From the NCBI GenBank assembly GCA_023055425.1, contig JALGPY010000003.1, positions 53,987,891 through 54,051,890 of the forward strand: a DNA stretch of 64,000 bases, in the 5' to 3' direction. This DNA comes from Linanthus parryae (lineage: Eukaryota > Streptophyta > Magnoliopsida > Ericales > Polemoniaceae). This document shows, one piece after another, positions 43,701-54,070 of this stretch. How positions within the stretch are numbered: position 1 is the stretch's first letter; each line of letters begins with the position of its first letter. The notes below the pieces were generated by a model. That model saw only the letters and a program-made list of their open reading frames with translations, ran no database searches and was not told the DNA's origin. The position numbers and the translations under genes are program-made.

Positions 43701-44724
43701 CCAACGCAGCAACCTTTGCTCCATTCCCAACGCGCAGATCTACCTCTCCTTTAGCCAATCTTCTACTTCTCTTTAGATCCTGCATATTTCGACAAATATG
43801 AGATCCACATCCAGTATCTAATACCCATGATGTAGAGACAGTTAAATTGACATCTACAACAAAAATACCTGGTGGTGGTGGAATCAATATTCCAAGCCTC
43901 TTGTCCTCCAGATATTTTGGGCAGTTCCTCCTCCAGTGTCCAGGCTGACTGCAGTAGTGACACTCGCCTTTAGTCACACCTTTGGCAATGCCACCAACAG
44001 GCTTAAGGGCAGGTTCCTTGGACTTGGCAACTGACTTGCCTTTGCCCTTGGAGGATGAGGCAAACCTTTTGCCCTTTCCTTTCTGTACCATCATAATGGC
44101 TTTGCCCTTACCCTTGTTGATGCTCTGTTCAGCTGTCCTCAACATATTGATTAAATCTGGCAGTGGTTTCACGATCTCGTTCATGTTATAGTTCATGATG
44201 AACTGTCCGTAACTCTCGGGCAACGATTGCAACACGAGATCGGTTGCCAACTCTTGGCCGACCGGGAACCCTAGTCTGGCGAGATTCTCCAAGTACCCAA
44301 TCATACGGAGTACATGGGGTCCCACCGGGTTCCCTTCTGCCAGATGACACTTGAACAGTGCCTTAGAGACCTCATACCTCTCTACCCTTGCCTGCTCTTG
44401 GAAGAGCTGATTTAGATGTTCGATCATATCGACAGCATTCATGTTTTCTTGTTGCTTCTGAAGCTCAGAAGTCATGGTGCATAGTAGCATAAGGCAGGCC
44501 GCATCATTAGCGTCATCAACACGCTTTTGATACGCCTTTAGGGCAGCATGTGTTTGGTTCTCTGGACCTTCTGGAACATGCTCCTCTATTGCGTACAGTT
44601 TCTTCTCTTGCTTGAGAACAATTCTCAAGTTTTTGTACCAATGAAGAAAGTTGGTTCCAGAGAGCTTGTCCTTCTCAAGGACAGATCGTAGGGAATGGTG
44701 TGAACTCGATGAGTTGTTTGCCAT
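40771..44724 (-). CDS. Intact Angela-type gag-pol polyprotein, 1317 aa
   Basis: One frame with no stop encodes all proteins needed for Copia retrotransposition. The start is the first ATG, 44722-44724 (MANNSSSSHHS). Domains: gag about 1-250, zinc knuckle CHYCSQPGHWRRNC 255-268, protease DTGCGSHI 303-310, pre-integrase HHCC 438-472, integrase core D499, D562 and E598 with 35 residues between the last two, RT about 820-1060 with YVDD 989-992, then RNase H with YTDASFQTD and STTEAEYIAA. All catalytic residues I can see are present. Its order, protease before integrase before RT, is Copia type. Intactness with about 1% LTR divergence suggests recent competence; I cannot judge transcription. Confidence 0.96.
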   Translation of the reverse strand: MANNSSSSHHSLRSVLEKDKLSGTNFLHWYKNLRIVLKQEKKLYAIEEHVPEGPENQTHAALKAYQKRVDDANDAACLMLLCTMTSELQKQQENMNAVDMIEHLNQLFQEQARVERYEVSKALFKCHLAEGNPVGPHVLRMIGYLENLARLGFPVGQELATDLVLQSLPESYGQFIMNYNMNEIVKPLPDLINMLRTAEQSINKGKGKAIMMVQKGKGKRFASSSKGKGKSVAKSKEPALKPVGGIAKGVTKGECHYCSQPGHWRRNCPKYLEDKRLGILIPPPPGIFVVDVNLTVSTSWVLDTGCGSHICRNMQDLKRSRRLAKGEVDLRVGNGAKVAALAIGVCELSLPSGLVLELYNCYFVPAMSRNIISISCLDKDGFIISIKNNCCSFYLNNIHYFSAQLFNGLYVLYLSNTVYNINTKRIKINNLNPAYLWHCRLGHINEKRVSRLHKDGLLDSFDFESYETCEACLLGKMTKSPFNKKGERTSEQLALIHTDVCGPFATPARGGYVYFITFTDDYSRYGFVYLMRAKSESFEVFKEFKNEVEKQLGKSIKALRSDRGGEYLSQEFDDYLRECGIVSQLTPPGTPQWNGVSERRNRTLLDMVRSMMCQTDLPLSFWGYALLSASFTINRVPSKSVMKTPYEMWSGRRPTLSFMKIWGCDVYVKRLQSDKLGPKSDKCKFVGYPKETKGYYFYNPTENKVFVARTGVFLEREFVSKEASGRNVELEEVQEPQITEPIMEHEQEPQAVVEQPVQVTQELRRSSRVRQEPERYGLLVTDSGDTMLIDDEPTTYEEAMNGPDSQKWLEAMRSKMESMYTNKVWTLVEPPDGARPIGCKWVFKKKIDMDGNVITYKGRLVAKGFRQIHGIDYDETFSPVAMTKSIQILLAIAAYHDYEIWQMDVKTAFLYGNLLEDVYMIQPEGFDDPKQANKVCKLQRSIYGLKQASRSWNRRFNEVVKEFGFIRNEDESCVYKKVSGSSVAFLVLYVDDILLIGNDVPILQSVKDWLGKCFSMKDLGEAAYILGIKIYRDISKRLLGLSQSTYIDKVLKRFNMQDSKKGFLPMSHGITLSKSGCPSNEIEKERMSRILYASSIGSIMYAMLCTRPDVSYALSMTSRYQSNPGESHWIAVKNILKYLRRTKDAFLIFGGEEELRVRGYTDASFQTDRDDFRSQSGYVFCLNGAAVSWKSSKQETVADSTTEAEYIAANGAAKEAVWIRKFVSELGVVPSIADPVELYCENTGAIAQSKEPRSHQKSKHVLRKFHLIRDIIDRGDVRICKIPTDDNLSDSLTKPLTQWKHEGHTRSMGIRDAPDLL

Positions 44725-46383
44725 TTGGAATTCTACAAAAAGGAAAATACGCAAATTTTAGTATTTGTGAATTTTTGACTATATTCAATAATGGCTAGTT
44801 TATCAAATATAGCTCCCACTATTTTACTACGGATTAATAACCCTCAAGATATTAATGCGGAAAATATCCTTATATTTTCTAGTGGGCCAAGATCCATGTT
44901 TCACCTCCTTATGAGCTTGCTTTGGCAAGTCACCCATAATTTAGCTACTTTAGGTAGGAACAATTCCAATTGCATCCCATATGCAACTCTTGGTTCAATT
45001 GGGCAAATAACTCCTTATTTATCCATCCATATGGATAATCCCAATTGATTGCCTCTAGGTTTCTTAATCATATTAATAGCCTAGTTGTGTTCAACCTCTT
45101 ATCTAAACAATTGCACATTGTTACGTGCCATCGCATTCCATCATTATGAACCAAGTCGCCATGCTTTGGCAAGCACGAACTTGATAAATAATGATGATAA
45201 TGAGTGTTTAAATAACAAGAAGGCAAGAACACAATATTTGAATTTTGAGGGATTTTAAATACAATTTTTAATTGTTTTGTTGATCAATATCAACTAATCT
45301 ATCTATTTGAGTTTGGGCACAACTCCAAATAATAGATCCGGGTTGTCTAATTATCTTATTATCCTAATTGCATGCATCATCCATACACCAACCACACAAT
45401 AATAAGACAATAAAATAAACAACCACAAAACAGAAATTAAACGTGATGTGGACATGGTCTTTTCTAGACTAAGATAATTCCAAGCCAATGGAATTATCTA
45501 TGAACCCTAAAACAAACACATATCCATGCGTCTTGATCTTTGGTCCATCCTTCATAGTCATGTGGAATGCTCCATGCTCCATCTTTTGTGGCTTCTTTGG
45601 CTTTGGGCTTCTTTTCTTCAATCTTGGCTAACAATCTACTTTATCTAGTACTAGCTAACTTCTATACTAAATAAAATAAATCTCACAAGTTGAGAAAAAA
45701 AATGGCACGCAGGCCATAAAACCCTAATTAATTATTACAATTAATTGATCAGCTCGCAGGCCGTAAAACCAAACCACAAAATTAAACATCCACATCAAAC
45801 CACATTCTAAGGCCATATCCAATCACCATGCGATTTGCACATAAACAGTTAAAATCCAATTTTAACGCGCTTGGTCAATTTTAATTGATTTTAGGATTTC
45901 TAGGGTAAAAACGGTCAATGGGCCCAACAATCAAATTGTCCGGGGCCAATAAGATGAACCACAAGGCCCTAGGGCCGGGCCGGCCCAAAACGCACAAGCC
46001 TAGGCCGCGGGTTAGGGCCGCCCGGCCCCTAGGGCGGCCAAGCTTGGGCGGCAAGCAAGGGGGCGGTCCCTAGGGGGGCCGAACCTCCTTGAGGGAGTTG
46101 TTTCCAAAACAACTCCCTTGCTTGGTGACCAAGTTTGGTTGTTTCCTTGTTTTGGGAGAACTCCTTCTTCCCCAAGGATGCCCAAACCCTAGATCTAAGA
46201 TCCTAAAATTTCTCAAACTCACCAATTTATGCATCCAATGCAAAAATTAGATCTTGTTATGATTAATTATTGACAAATTGCATCCCATGCTTGATTTGTC
46301 TTGTTTTACGCGATAAACAATCAAATTAAGGTGTAAAACAACTAAAACGTAACACATAAACCACGTTTATGCTCTACGACCTG
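44725..46383 (-). other. Untranslated leader of Angela element
   Basis: About 1.66 kb lie between primer site and gag start. It includes a GC-rich stretch with GGCCGGGCCGGCCC-type sequence (45965-46090) that could form strong RNA structure. No ORF of note. Long leaders are usual in BARE/Angela elements. Confidence 0.7.
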
Positions 46384-46397
46384 TGGCTCTGATACCA
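46384..46397 (-). promoter_or_regulatory. Primer-binding site of Angela element
   Basis: The minus strand reads TGGTATCAGAGCCA one base after the 5' LTR, matching the initiator methionine tRNA. Confidence 0.92.
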
Positions 46398-46398
46398 C

Positions 46399-47829
46399 TG
46401 TAGGATTTTGATTCATGGATGCGCAACGGAAACACAAACAATCATAAAACCATGCAAAACCCTCCAAGGATCACAAGTCAAGAGACATAACGATGGTAAG
46501 GGTAAGAAATCAATAACACACCTTAGGGTTCTCCTTTGATGACTTCAAACGCGAATTGTGTCACGTTCTCTATGGTTGATCCACGCCTAGAGTTGATCCT
46601 AGAATCTCCCAAGTCCTTGGTGCTAGCCCGGAAGAGGAAGAGGAAGAAGAGTCACGCAAAACGAGACCCAAAAGGAGGGCTCGGCCTCCTTGGGGCCGAC
46701 GGGATGGGCGGCGAGCAAAGAGGTGGTCGGCTCCTTTGCTTGTTGCTCTCTCTCCTTCTTTTGTTCTCTCCCACTCTTGTTATGTTCAATAATGAGCATA
46801 AGTTATGTGGGATGGAAGGAAGGAAGGTCCTTTATATAATCCAACAACTCCTTGCCAACTACCTAAAGGACTTATTCTAGTCCTACTAGAATTCAATTTA
46901 GTCCATTCCTTGCAAATTAGTCCCTACTAAGTTTGCAAGGTTTTGCAAAGTGATCCTTCAAATTAAGTAATCCAATTAATTAATTCCCAAATCTATTTCA
47001 ACTCTATGTAGCGTGTGACCCCATAGGTTCTATCTAGTTGGTAGCAACTATTTGCTAATATGGAGCGGTTTCTAACAAAACATCCATTCTAGCCAACTAA
47101 TAGAATAGTCATCTTGACAACCTTTGTACAAGTAATTGTCTCATCCCTTTGTCTCTATATCCGGATTGGACACGATACATACAAGTCACACTCGTATATC
47201 CAATCCATAGTTTCTCGATCCACGGGAATAGCCTTATTCGTACAAATAACATCAATATCCCATATTGATTTATTTGAGTCTGGCCAGACATTCTATAAGC
47301 ACTATCCCTCGAGTGGCCTAGGATATTTGCTCCCGTTATGTGGGAGGGACAAATTCTATCTACGTCCATTACGATCTCTAAGCTTGCTTCTTATTGTATC
47401 CAGTACACGCCTTTATAACTACCCAGTTACGGTGTAGCGTTTAACGCTACCAAAATCACAATAATCCACAACTAGAATATCTAGTGACTTCAAGTCTAAG
47501 GATGACAATACCATTGCACCGCGAGAAGCGCTTGTGACTCAACATAACGTGTATGTAGCCTTCTCGGAGATGGGTCAATCCAGTGCAACATTCCCTAATG
47601 CACACCTATGTGTTGGATCGTGATATCTCCATATCAATCCAACCCCATACTAGTCTATAGATGATTGTCCCATTAATCATTATACAGGACTAGGGATATT
47701 TAAGATAAATAACACAATTGTAAATCTAAGGACTTCATTATATTAAATATCCAATCAATAATAAATGAATTTCTAGCCACAAATAAATTCATACTAAACT
47801 AGATTGCCTCTAGGGCATCTATTCCAACA
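46399..47829 (-). repeat. 5' LTR of Angela element
   Basis: Right-hand 1431-bp LTR, partner of 39326-40756, followed by the TSD AAAGG. Confidence 0.95.
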
Positions 47830-47834
47830 AAAGG

Positions 47835-50530
47835 CACGGCTGAAAGAAAATAAGACAGTCGTTCGCGAAGAAAAGATGAGAAATCTTGTAGCCCCCTCTA
47901 CCAAGAAAAATGCATGGGCATGCCCCCGATGCATAAGGTGAGAGAGATAGACAGAGAGGGCTTCGAGAAAAATGATGAAGAGGTAGGGGGAGACTCTTCT
48001 CGTCTCAACCCCCTCTTTGGGAAAGATTCTTCTGTCGGGTTGACCTTTCACAAGAGCGGAGAAGGAGAACGTGGTGACACAGTGGAGAATCAAGCCAGCC
48101 CAGAAATCTGGGAAACCCACTCTTCTCAGGACTATCTCAAGAAAATACCAGTTGACCCCGTCAAAGGCTTTTCTTATATCGAGCTTGAGAGTACCTAGAT
48201 AAGTAGGGCCTTGGTTGTTGTTCTTCATCTTGGCAAATAATGTGTTTGATAAGACGGTGCTATCAAAGATAAGGCGTCCCAGAACAAATGCGGTATAATG
48301 GAGGGAAGAACAAGCTTCATCCAATTGACGAGAGTTTTAGAAATGATCTTGTAAATGGAAGAGCAGAGGCTGATGGGTCTGAGGTCGCTCGGATTTTCCG
48401 GAAGATGGGTTTTAGGGATAAGAGCGAGGAAATAGAAGTTATATTCCTTGAGGAGGAAATCCCTACTGAGAAAGGAGTGGACAAACTACTGCACTGAAGG
48501 GTCGATAATGTCCCAATTCTTATGAACTAGCTCATCCGGACCAGGAGATTTGTAGGGACCAATAAAGAACATAGCCTTCTTAAATTCATCACAGGAAAAT
48601 GGATTGTTGAGGATGCAGAGGCACTGATCGTCCAAGGTGGGGAAAGGAATCTCCCAAACGTCCTAGTTGTCAATGTCCGTCTTGTTGATAGACGAGAATT
48701 TGAGAAAGATGGATTCAAAGTGGTTTGAGATGATCTCAGAGAGGTTATCAGGGTACGAAACCAAGTTTACTTAAAGGTCCCTAAGCCCCTCAAGCCTGTT
48801 TCTAGCCAGTCTGTTTTACAGGTTTTATGGAAAAAGCCAGTGTTTTTATCGCCTTCCTTAAACCATTTTAGTTTGGCTCTTTGCTCCCATAGAGTTTCTT
48901 CTTGATAGAAGAGCTCGTTGTTAAAATGCGACCTAAGAGTCCTTTGAAGAGAAACTTAGCTAGGGTTATGAATATGGGATTCGACAGCTTCACGTTTGGA
49001 TTGTATAGAAGCAATATGTTGGTTAACCGATCCAACCCCTTTCTTCTACCAAACATTAATCCTGGACCTCAAGGATTTGCATTTAGCGTCGAAACACACG
49101 GCAGTAGAACCAAAGTAGGCATCTTTCGAGACCGAGCTAACAATATTCCTACATTCCGAGTACCTTAGCCAGAATGCCTCGAAACGGAAACGCCTTGGTT
49201 TAGGGCGAGAGGAGTTGAATATATGGAAGATGCATGGACCATGGCCAGACTCCATGATAGGTAAGTTATGCAGAAAGAAGCAATGGAACTTATGAGCCCA
49301 TTCAGAATTATGAAAGCCTCTATCAAGCCTTTCGAAAGTAGTGAAAGGGGGAGGGCAGTTATTTGTCCACGTAAAAGGGCCCCTGAAAGTAATTTCACAG
49401 AGATCAAGGTTGCCAAGGAAGTTTCGAAAATATTGAATTCCAGGAATCCAGTGGTCCTTCCTACACCATTTGTCCCTAGTTTGGAGAATCTGGTTAAATC
49501 TCTGATGGAGAGGAGAGGGGACACAAACGGGTGAGGTGAGACTCAATAGTATTCCAAGTCTCCCTTCTGAGAAGGATATAGAGGGAACCGTAGATACACA
49601 CTGGAAAGAAGGTTCCCAGATTGCAGGAGACATAACTGGAGAATGAGGCTATTGGAGGCCAGCGGTGGAAAAACACTAACATGGTTCTTCCAACCCAGAG
49701 ACCACCCGCTAAACTACGAAATTGACTCCGCATGTGGAATCAAAACCCCGAGATTTGAACAGAACGCCACTCTCCAAAGCTGAGCATTTAGTCTCTGACA
49801 GGAAAAGGATAGATAACTTATGATCGATGGTCAATTTATGTGCTGAGTGAACTGCCAGAGGGTGACCCAAACCTCTGTAGTTCCAGCTACCAACGATCAT
49901 GGCGACATCCACCATATCAGGAGGGGGCAAAATTACCTTCGAGATGAAGATTGAGGCAGAGGATCAAGTCCATCAAGGAGAGATTCGGCTTCTTATGAGG
50001 AGAGCTAGACTTACAATCATCATATTCCCACACTTCGTAGCTTCTTTTAGGAGTTGGCGAACAAGCCAAGGAATGTCGGGTGGGAGAGTGAGGGAGGGGA
50101 TCAAGGTCTTCTTTTTCAAGCAAAGCTCGAAAGTCATCATCGAATTTGTAACGATTCCCCAATCCTGTTCCCTTTGAAGGAATAACTACTTTTGCTGCAG
50201 TAGGGAAGCAACCGAGATGAGAGTGCATATACATTGGTTTTTTAGATACTCTCGGGTTTATGCACGTGGGTCCGACAACTTTCGCTTTGGCCCACGGTGG
50301 GTTAAGGCCAAGGCTGTAACTTCATGCTTTTCAAAGTGAGGGATAGAGGGGGTTGGGCTGGAAGGGTGGTTGGACCGCAGAATAGAGTTCCATAGACCCA
50401 TGCTAAAGTGTGTGGGTGAAAGTGAGTAAGCAAAGGGTGGGTAGTTATGAGGCCCAAACATGGATCTGTTGAGGGTTAAAAAGTGAGTCATTCCGAGGAG
50501 GAGATAAAAGAGCCGGTCCAAAATAAAAAT
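47835..50530 (-). pseudogene. Decayed L1-type LINE (ORF1 tail, endonuclease, partial RT)
   Basis: Reading leftward: 50234-49917 resembles a LINE ORF1 end. SWNYRGLGHPLAV and LSILFLSETKCSALESG (49900-49750) are the start of the endonuclease. FRGPFTWTNN, ERLDRGFHNSEW and LPIMESGHGPCI (49460-49240) are its C-terminal half. RT appears as KLDIRKAFDGVNWYFLEIV and VSPYLFIIFLEALS (48210-47980), and the catalytic FADD box reads FAND at the left edge. Many frameshifts and stops. RT is cut at 47830 by the Angela insertion and did not continue left of it. Confidence 0.85.
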
Positions 50531-50671
50531 AGATATACCTTAAGAAAGTGGGTCCGGTGACCCTCGATATACTCAAACCTAGACCCACCAAACAAAACAA
50601 AAAAAAGAACACCTAATCCTACATAAAGTTAATTTATATTTAAATATTTAGATGTGGGAATATGATTTAAT

Positions 50672-52212
50672 AAGCGTAAAAGACAAAAACCATCCATCGA
50701 ATATGGGTGATATACAAAAACACCCCTAGTGTTGGGGGTTATACAAAAGCCACCCCCGTGAGACAAAAACCACCCCTGTCAGTTGATGAATGTTAGACAA
50801 AAAGCACCCCTCTGTTACAATCAACTAGTATGGGGGTGCAATCTGTCTTTTTGTGACCATTTTACCCCTATTTGTGTTTTTTTGTTTACTTTTGCACATG
50901 TTCTTGTGTTCTTGGTGTTCTTGAACACCACCACCAACAACACCACCACCACCACTGAATCCCCAAAACCCACAACAACAACAACAGCAACAGTACCCAT
51001 TTCAAACAAAAAGGGACCAAAATGGTCACAAGGAAACTGGATACAAAGCCAACAAAGCTTAGACCACACCACCACCACTACCACCAACACCAACAAATAA
51101 CCACTACAAATATGGGTTTGAACAAAATAGGATCGAAAAAAAGGGTTCAAACAAACCATGGCTGAATCTCATCTCCGACCCCTGATTCGCCAAGCTCAAC
51201 CTCACCCACCAAACCCAGAAACGGAGCCTCCTCACTCTCTGCTTCTCTATTTTGCCGAGATAAACCCAGCAGAACAAGCACCATCACAGCCACTTCACCC
51301 CACCACCGTTCCACCTCACTGCCACCAATCACCGACACCTTCACCTCCTTGTTTCAGCACCGAAGCCCAGCACCACCAACACCTCACAGTCCCCACAACC
51401 TCTTCCCTCTTCTCCGTCACAAACCCAGCCCCAAACCCCTTTTTTCGTACAAAAACTCACCAGAAAACAAGACCCACCTAGCCTCCAACACCATCGCCAA
51501 ACACCTCCTTTCTCTCCCTCCATCTCCCTCTCACTCCCCCTCAACTTCCTCTCGGGAGCAGCTGCCGAAATCAGCGGCAGCAGCAGCCCAAAAGCAGCCT
51601 AAACCTTTTCGAATCCAGCAGAAAATAGCCCCAAATTAGCACATAAATCATCTCGTAGAGCCCCCGTTCTGTACAGACTACATACCCAAGCCTCGCCTTG
51701 AGGCATTGGAACTAGAGAAATTGGGTCAAGACACCTCTTCTCTCCTCCAATCGAGCAAAGAGGGAGACAGACGGAGGAGCATCTGCTTCAATCTACATCG
51801 CTATCTTCTTCTTCGTGTTCGTCGAGTGTGTGGAAGGTCCTAAATCGAAAAACATACAGGGGGTGGGGGATCTGGTGATGGTGTGAAATCAATGGAGGAT
51901 CTGTTGAGGCCGCTGGGATGCTTCTGGAGGCAGAGCCTATAAGGCGACGGAGAAGAAGGTGAAGAGGAGTGGGAGGGAGAGAGAAAAAAAAGGGGGGGAT
52001 GTTAGGGTTAGAAATGAGGGATGAGGAGAAGAAATGGTTTTATAGCAGTGTAATTTTTCTTGAAGATGAGGGTACATATGTCTTTTTGCCCTTCCGTTAG
52101 TTTTCGTTAGTCACCGTTACCTGACAGGGGTAGTTTTTGTATATTCCCGAACAGTAGAGTTGTTTTTGTATATAACCCAAACACGAGAGGTGGTTTTTGC
52201 TTTTTACCCTTT
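50672..52212. mobile_element. 1.5-kb inverted-repeat element, possibly MULE-like
   Basis: The left end (AAGCGTAAAAGACAAAAACC, then ATATACAAAAACACCCCT, then CCCCTGTCAG) and the reverse complement of the right end (AAGGGTAAAAAGCAAAAACC, then ATATACAAAAAC, then CCCCTGTCAG) match imperfectly over about 110 bp. The interior (50930-51990) is C-rich with CAC/CAA repeats and no transposase. A plus frame of 107 codons at 51158 is Pro/Thr/His-rich and unlike known proteins. No clear TSD was found. It may be a transposon carrying host gene fragments. Confidence 0.6.
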
Positions 52213-52441
52213 AGATAGTGACATGAGAGAGAAAAAATAAGGTACCAAAAGACAATTACCAGAAGAAAAAAAAAAAAAAAAAACATCCCCATTCCTCAAA
52301 AAAAACATCCCCTAAATAGGTATGAAAGAGATTTAAAAATAAAAAGATCTGAAAAGTTGGAAAGGTGATAAGTAGGGAAAATCGCATAATCTTCATTAAC
52401 TGGGAGAAAATCACGCTTAAACCTAGACATGTTAGCTAATT
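52213..52441. other. Short spacer with poly-A run
   Basis: Contains an A-run near 52265-52283 and a repeated AACATCCCC. No gene. Confidence 0.5.
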
Positions 52442-53426
52442 GGCTAAATTGCACCGGAGGTACCCAAAGTTTGCAAAACGAGTAAGTAGGTACCCAAATT
52501 TCAAAATCGAGCACCGCAGGTCTCAAATTTTGGATTTTGGAGCAAGTAGGTACCCTTCCATTAACTTTCCGTTAACATTGGACGGAAAATAATAAAAAGA
52601 CATTTGTACCCCTTATTTTCACATCCATTTTTTTTAAATACAAGTTTTACTAAAAATATAAAAAAAAAGTAAAAAAAAAATAAATTTAATAATTTGATAT
52701 ATGTAAGATAATGCAATATATTTTATCAAAATTACATATTTTTACATCATTTCAAGATATAAAATATGTTTTATCAACACAAATCCGTCAATCTTAAAGT
52801 CTTTAATTTTTTTGCAGTGTTTAAAAAGAATCTCAAATTTCATAATTTCCCATGTAACAATAATATACAAGTATCTTTGTACATTTTATACAATAGTCTC
52901 TTTTACATTTGCATGAAAAATACAAATCATTACGATAAAAGCTACTCAAGAATGTCTGGTTGTATGTTATTTTTTTTATTAAAAAAAACATGTGAAATTA
53001 CGAAGTTTTGAGATTTTTCTTAAAAACTGTTAAAAAAAAGTTAAAGACTTTAAGATTGACGAATATATGTTAATGAAAACATTTTTCAAATCTTGAAATG
53101 ATGTAAAAAGTATATAATTTTGATGAAATATATTGCATTATCTTACATTTATCAAATTATTAAATTACTTCATTTCAAAAAAATTATTCAATTATTTTTT
53201 TGAATTATTTTTTATATTTTTAGTAAAACTTGTATTTTAAAAAAAGTGTGAGGTGAAAATAAGGGGTAAGAAAGTCTTTATAATTTTCTGTTCAATTTTA
53301 ACGGAAAGTTAACGGAAGTACTTGCTCGAAAATCCAAAATTTGGGACCTGTGGTGCTCGATTTTTAAATTTGGGTACCTACTTGCTCGTTTTGACAAACT
53401 TTGGGTACCTCCGGTGCAATTTAGCC
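52442..53426. mobile_element. Fold-back MITE of 985 bp, nearly fully palindromic
   Basis: Ends are GGCTAAATTGCACCGGAGG and its reverse complement. The arms pair almost to the centre: GGTACCCAAA-type blocks, the TTAACGGAAAGTTAACGG block and the AT-rich TTATCTTACAT / ATGTAAGATAA blocks all recur inverted. No coding capacity. TSD not certain (TAA flanks both sides within a few bases). Confidence 0.85.
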
Positions 53427-54070
53427 TAAAAAAAATACAATAGCAGTCATCGTTAAGATGAAGAGAAGATATAAGCGTAGACAATTCTGTAATGTGGTTA
53501 ATTCAAATCCTTCTATGTTTTCTCATAAAAAATATCCTACTACGGAAATACAAAATCCTTAGGAAACATTTGAAACCTAATTAAATCACTAAAATTGAAA
53601 ATTGTCTAAAATTCTGTCTAAAATTCTGTCTAAATTTATCCGTTTAGAATCATAATGAAAATTCAGGACTACATTAACAGAAACGCAATGAAAATTTAGG
53701 AATATCCCAAAAGCCAGACATAACTAAACCAAATTGGAATGCAAAATCTTAATTCCTTCTAGCAGATAGCGTATCCTCCACTTAGCAAAAATTGATGTCC
53801 CAAAATCCAGTACAGTACATAAAACTTGCTACTAAATAACATAAATATGGTGGCTACGATCGACATATTGATGCCATATATTCTGGAAAAAAAAAGATAC
53901 AAGTTGATGATCTCCTGTTTGGAACAGTCCGTAGAGTTCAATGGTGCAAGTTTCTAAGCTTTGTTTGCCAGCAGGACCATCATCATATCTGACAGCAGAA
54001 TGAGGGTCATATGGAGATGTCAATATATCTTAATGTGGCGGTATCGGTGTCTTCACTCAGTTTATAGTCA
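53427..54070. other. RPF2 3' flank / 3' UTR
   Basis: AT-rich sequence containing the end of the RPF2 transcript on the minus strand. No further gene seen. The poly-A site was not placed. Confidence 0.5.

Larger units (their letters stand above)
39326..47829 (-). mobile_element. Complete Angela/BARE-type Copia retrotransposon, 8504 bp
   Basis: 1431-bp LTRs (39326-40756 and 46399-47829) have equal length, about 16 differences by eye, and the TSD AAAGG at 39321-39325 and 47830-47834. The minus-strand LTR begins TGTTGGAATAGATGCCCTAG, close to the known BARE/Angela LTR start. Primer site, purine tract and one uninterrupted gag-pol frame are all present, so the element could be autonomous. Confidence 0.97.
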
